From Alphaproteobacteria bacterium (GTDB lineage Bacteria > Pseudomonadota > Alphaproteobacteria > Sphingomonadales > Kordiimonadaceae): a stretch of DNA of 64,000 bases. Under the pieces are notes generated by a model, which worked only from the letters and a program-made list of their open reading frames with translations, was not told the origin of the DNA and searched no databases. The position numbers and the translations under genes were made by a program. Shown piece after piece: positions 62,638 through 64,000 of the stretch; within the stretch, counting starts at the first letter, position 1; each line of letters opens with the position of its first letter. The stretch spans positions 1 through 64,000 of the forward strand of contig SBGU01000044.1 of NCBI GenBank assembly GCA_006226495.1, in the 5' to 3' direction.

Positions 62638-63624
62638 ATGTCTTCCGAACAGCTTCCCAAACAGATCCAACTTCTGGTCGACAGTTTGCGGAAGCAAAAT
62701 ACGGCGAACCTTTCCCTGACGGATGTTGCGTCGGTTACAGAAGTGCTGATTGGCACCATGCAGGTGTTTTTCCGCTCGATCGATACGTCGATCTATCGTG
62801 AATGTCGCTCGCTGTCCGACTATATCAGCAACGCCCGCAAGGAAATCGCCGCCCTGCAGCCAGGTGACCTGGAAAGCGCCCGTATCCCGCGCGCCGGGCT
62901 CGAGCTTGATGCCATCGTGCAGCAGACCGAAGAAGCCACCAACACCATCATGGAGGCGGCTGAGGAGATCATGGCGCTCGACCCTGCGGACATGGACAAA
63001 TATGTGTCCACAACCCAGGACGCCATGATGCGCATCTTCGAGGCCTGTTCCTTCCAGGACATTACCGGCCAGCGCATTTCGAAGGTTGTGGAGACCCTGT
63101 CCCACATCGAACAGCGTGTGCTGGAACTGCGCAACCTGCTGGGTGTGACCGAAGACGATATCGAAGAAGCCAAAGCCGCGCACAAGGACGAGGTCCAGCA
63201 GACCGACAAGGCGCTGCTGTCCGGCCCTGCGCTTGAAGGCGAAGGCATCGACCAGTCTGAAGTGGACGCGCTGATGAGCGGCGGTGCCGCCGCGGCGCCT
63301 GCCCCGGCCCCGGCACCTGCCCACGCGGCCAAAGCACCGGCAGCCAAGGCGCCGGCTCCAGAGCCCGCAAAAGCCCCGCCGCCCAAACCCGTCAGCCCCA
63401 AACAGCTCGACAAGATGTTCGAGGAGGATTTCGATCCTGTCGCCGAACATGCCGCCAAGGAAGCTGCCAAGGCCGAAGAGAAAAAGCGCGAGGAAGAAAA
63501 AGCCGCCGCTGCCGCCAAGGCCGCCGAGCCCAAGAAGAAGGACAACAAGTCGAAAGACGAGGAGTTCAATCTGCCGGCCGGTGAAGAAGTCAGCCAGGAC
63601 GATATCGACGCCCTGTTCGGCTGA
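62638..63624 (+). CDS. cheZ: CheY-phosphate phosphatase CheZ (extended)
   Basis: A 328-residue phosphatase, longer than the ~214-residue enterobacterial CheZ. The catalytic stretch SFQDITGQRISKVV has the key Gln140 in a long helical hairpin. The second half is an Ala/Pro/Lys-rich linker framed by two short acidic motifs: IDQSEVDALM (204-213) and the C-terminal VSQDDIDALF. Both resemble the CheY-binding peptide of FliM (SQDEIDALL type). They probably tether CheY. The ATG immediately follows the cheY stop codon, so translation is coupled. Confidence 0.94.
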   Translation: MSSEQLPKQIQLLVDSLRKQNTANLSLTDVASVTEVLIGTMQVFFRSIDTSIYRECRSLSDYISNARKEIAALQPGDLESARIPRAGLELDAIVQQTEEATNTIMEAAEEIMALDPADMDKYVSTTQDAMMRIFEACSFQDITGQRISKVVETLSHIEQRVLELRNLLGVTEDDIEEAKAAHKDEVQQTDKALLSGPALEGEGIDQSEVDALMSGGAAAAPAPAPAPAHAAKAPAAKAPAPEPAKAPPPKPVSPKQLDKMFEEDFDPVAEHAAKEAAKAEEKKREEEKAAAAAKAAEPKKKDNKSKDEEFNLPAGEEVSQDDIDALFG

Positions 63625-63630
63625 GCCGCC

Positions 63631-64000
63631 TTACCAGACCAGATTTTCCAGAACGGCGTGGGGAACAGCCTTCCCCGCGCCGAATATTTTCCGGAACGCG
63701 GGTACCGGCACCGCGCGACCGTCGGGTGCGGCGGCCCGCATTGCCGGCAGATCGCCCCGGTGGATGCCCCCCGCAATGAACAGCCCCTTGTAGCCCGCCG
63801 CCTGCGCGCCCGCCATATCGGTTTGCAGGCTGTCGCCGACCATGACGATGCGGTCGCCCGGCGTTTCCGGGTCCATGCCAACCTCATGGAGGCACGACCT
63901 GAGCGCCGCCGCCATCGGCTTGCCGAACCAGTGAACCTCGCCGCCCATGCCCGCATAGACATCGGCCACCGCACCCGCGCAGTCATACAGCCGGTTGCCC
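63631..64000 (-). CDS. HAD-superfamily IIA phosphatase (partial, TIGR01459-like)
   Basis: Only the C-terminal ~122 residues are inside the window; the gene continues beyond 64000. The visible end reads through VADVYAGMGGEVHWFGKP, then RIVMVGDSLQTDMAGAQAAGYKGLFIAGG, the motif IV acidic pair region of NagD-type HAD phosphatases. It stands convergent with cheZ, six bases apart. In related genomes this gene is commonly just upstream of ribF. Confidence 0.88.
   Translation of the reverse strand, partial: GNRLYDCAGAVADVYAGMGGEVHWFGKPMAAALRSCLHEVGMDPETPGDRIVMVGDSLQTDMAGAQAAGYKGLFIAGGIHRGDLPAMRAAAPDGRAVPVPAFRKIFGAGKAVPHAVLENLVW

Overview
The window is a GC-rich (roughly 60-65 % by eye), densely packed stretch of bacterial chromosome. 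I read it as Alphaproteobacteria, probably a free-living aerobic heterotroph. The grounds are the assimilatory sulfur operon cysG-DUF2849-cysI-DUF934-cysH; the ileS-lspA-DUF3035 operon with ribF and a TIGR01459-type HAD phosphatase close by; a PAS_5 protein; a GcvA-type LysR regulator; a large TonB-dependent receptor with a sulfotransferase-like neighbour; and a CtrA-like box in front of cheY-cheZ. I cannot name the genus. I saw no tRNA, rRNA, CRISPR array, insertion sequence or prophage.

Layout. 0-12 kb: hisI overlapping a secreted trypsin-like protease, a candidate small RNA with a strong terminator, a CadC-like regulator divergent from a secreted concanavalin-fold protein, an O-methyltransferase, an MHYT-GGDEF-EAL cyclic-di-GMP protein, an FAD-linked D-lactate/glycolate oxidase with an unknown Rossmann-like partner, and an amidohydrolase lipoprotein lacking part of its metal site. 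12-19 kb: glyoxalase II, an S9 peptidase, a sulfotransferase-like protein convergent with a PKHD dioxygenase, a GNAT acetyltransferase and a serine hydrolase. 19-27 kb: a SulP transporter with a universal stress protein, then the sulfite/sulfate reduction operon. 27-38 kb: GcvA-like regulator and binding protein, PAS_5 protein, SPFH protein with an Arc-type repressor, a large M14 carboxypeptidase, an HNH protein, a MEST-like alpha/beta hydrolase, a methyltransferase, a drug exporter and a D-amino-acid transaminase. 38-52 kb: MscS channel, tadA, rluB-like, rsmD, the TonB receptor after a 0.5-kb AT-rich regulatory region, a second sulfotransferase-like protein, a patatin phospholipase and mutL. 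52-64 kb: an ArsR-SRPBCC-SRPBCC operon with twin operators, a low-GC FRG-domain gene, DUF3035-lspA-ileS, two tandem degenerate receiver proteins, terC, ribF, cheY-cheZ and the end of a HAD phosphatase.

How they work together. The 22.2-26.9 kb operon reduces activated sulfate to sulfide and makes the siroheme that CysI needs; no cysJ is present, so the electron donor is not encoded here. ileS-lspA-DUF3035 is a translation and lipoprotein-maturation operon. cheY-cheZ is a motility switch module. The rest is mostly housekeeping and envelope functions. I see no complete, clearly new multi-gene system. The most unusual items are the tandem receiver-like proteins with Met in place of the conserved Lys, the lone low-GC FRG gene, the amidohydrolase subgroup without its HxH metal motif, CheZ with two FliM-like peptides, and the operator architectures of the ArsR and SPFH/Arc operons.
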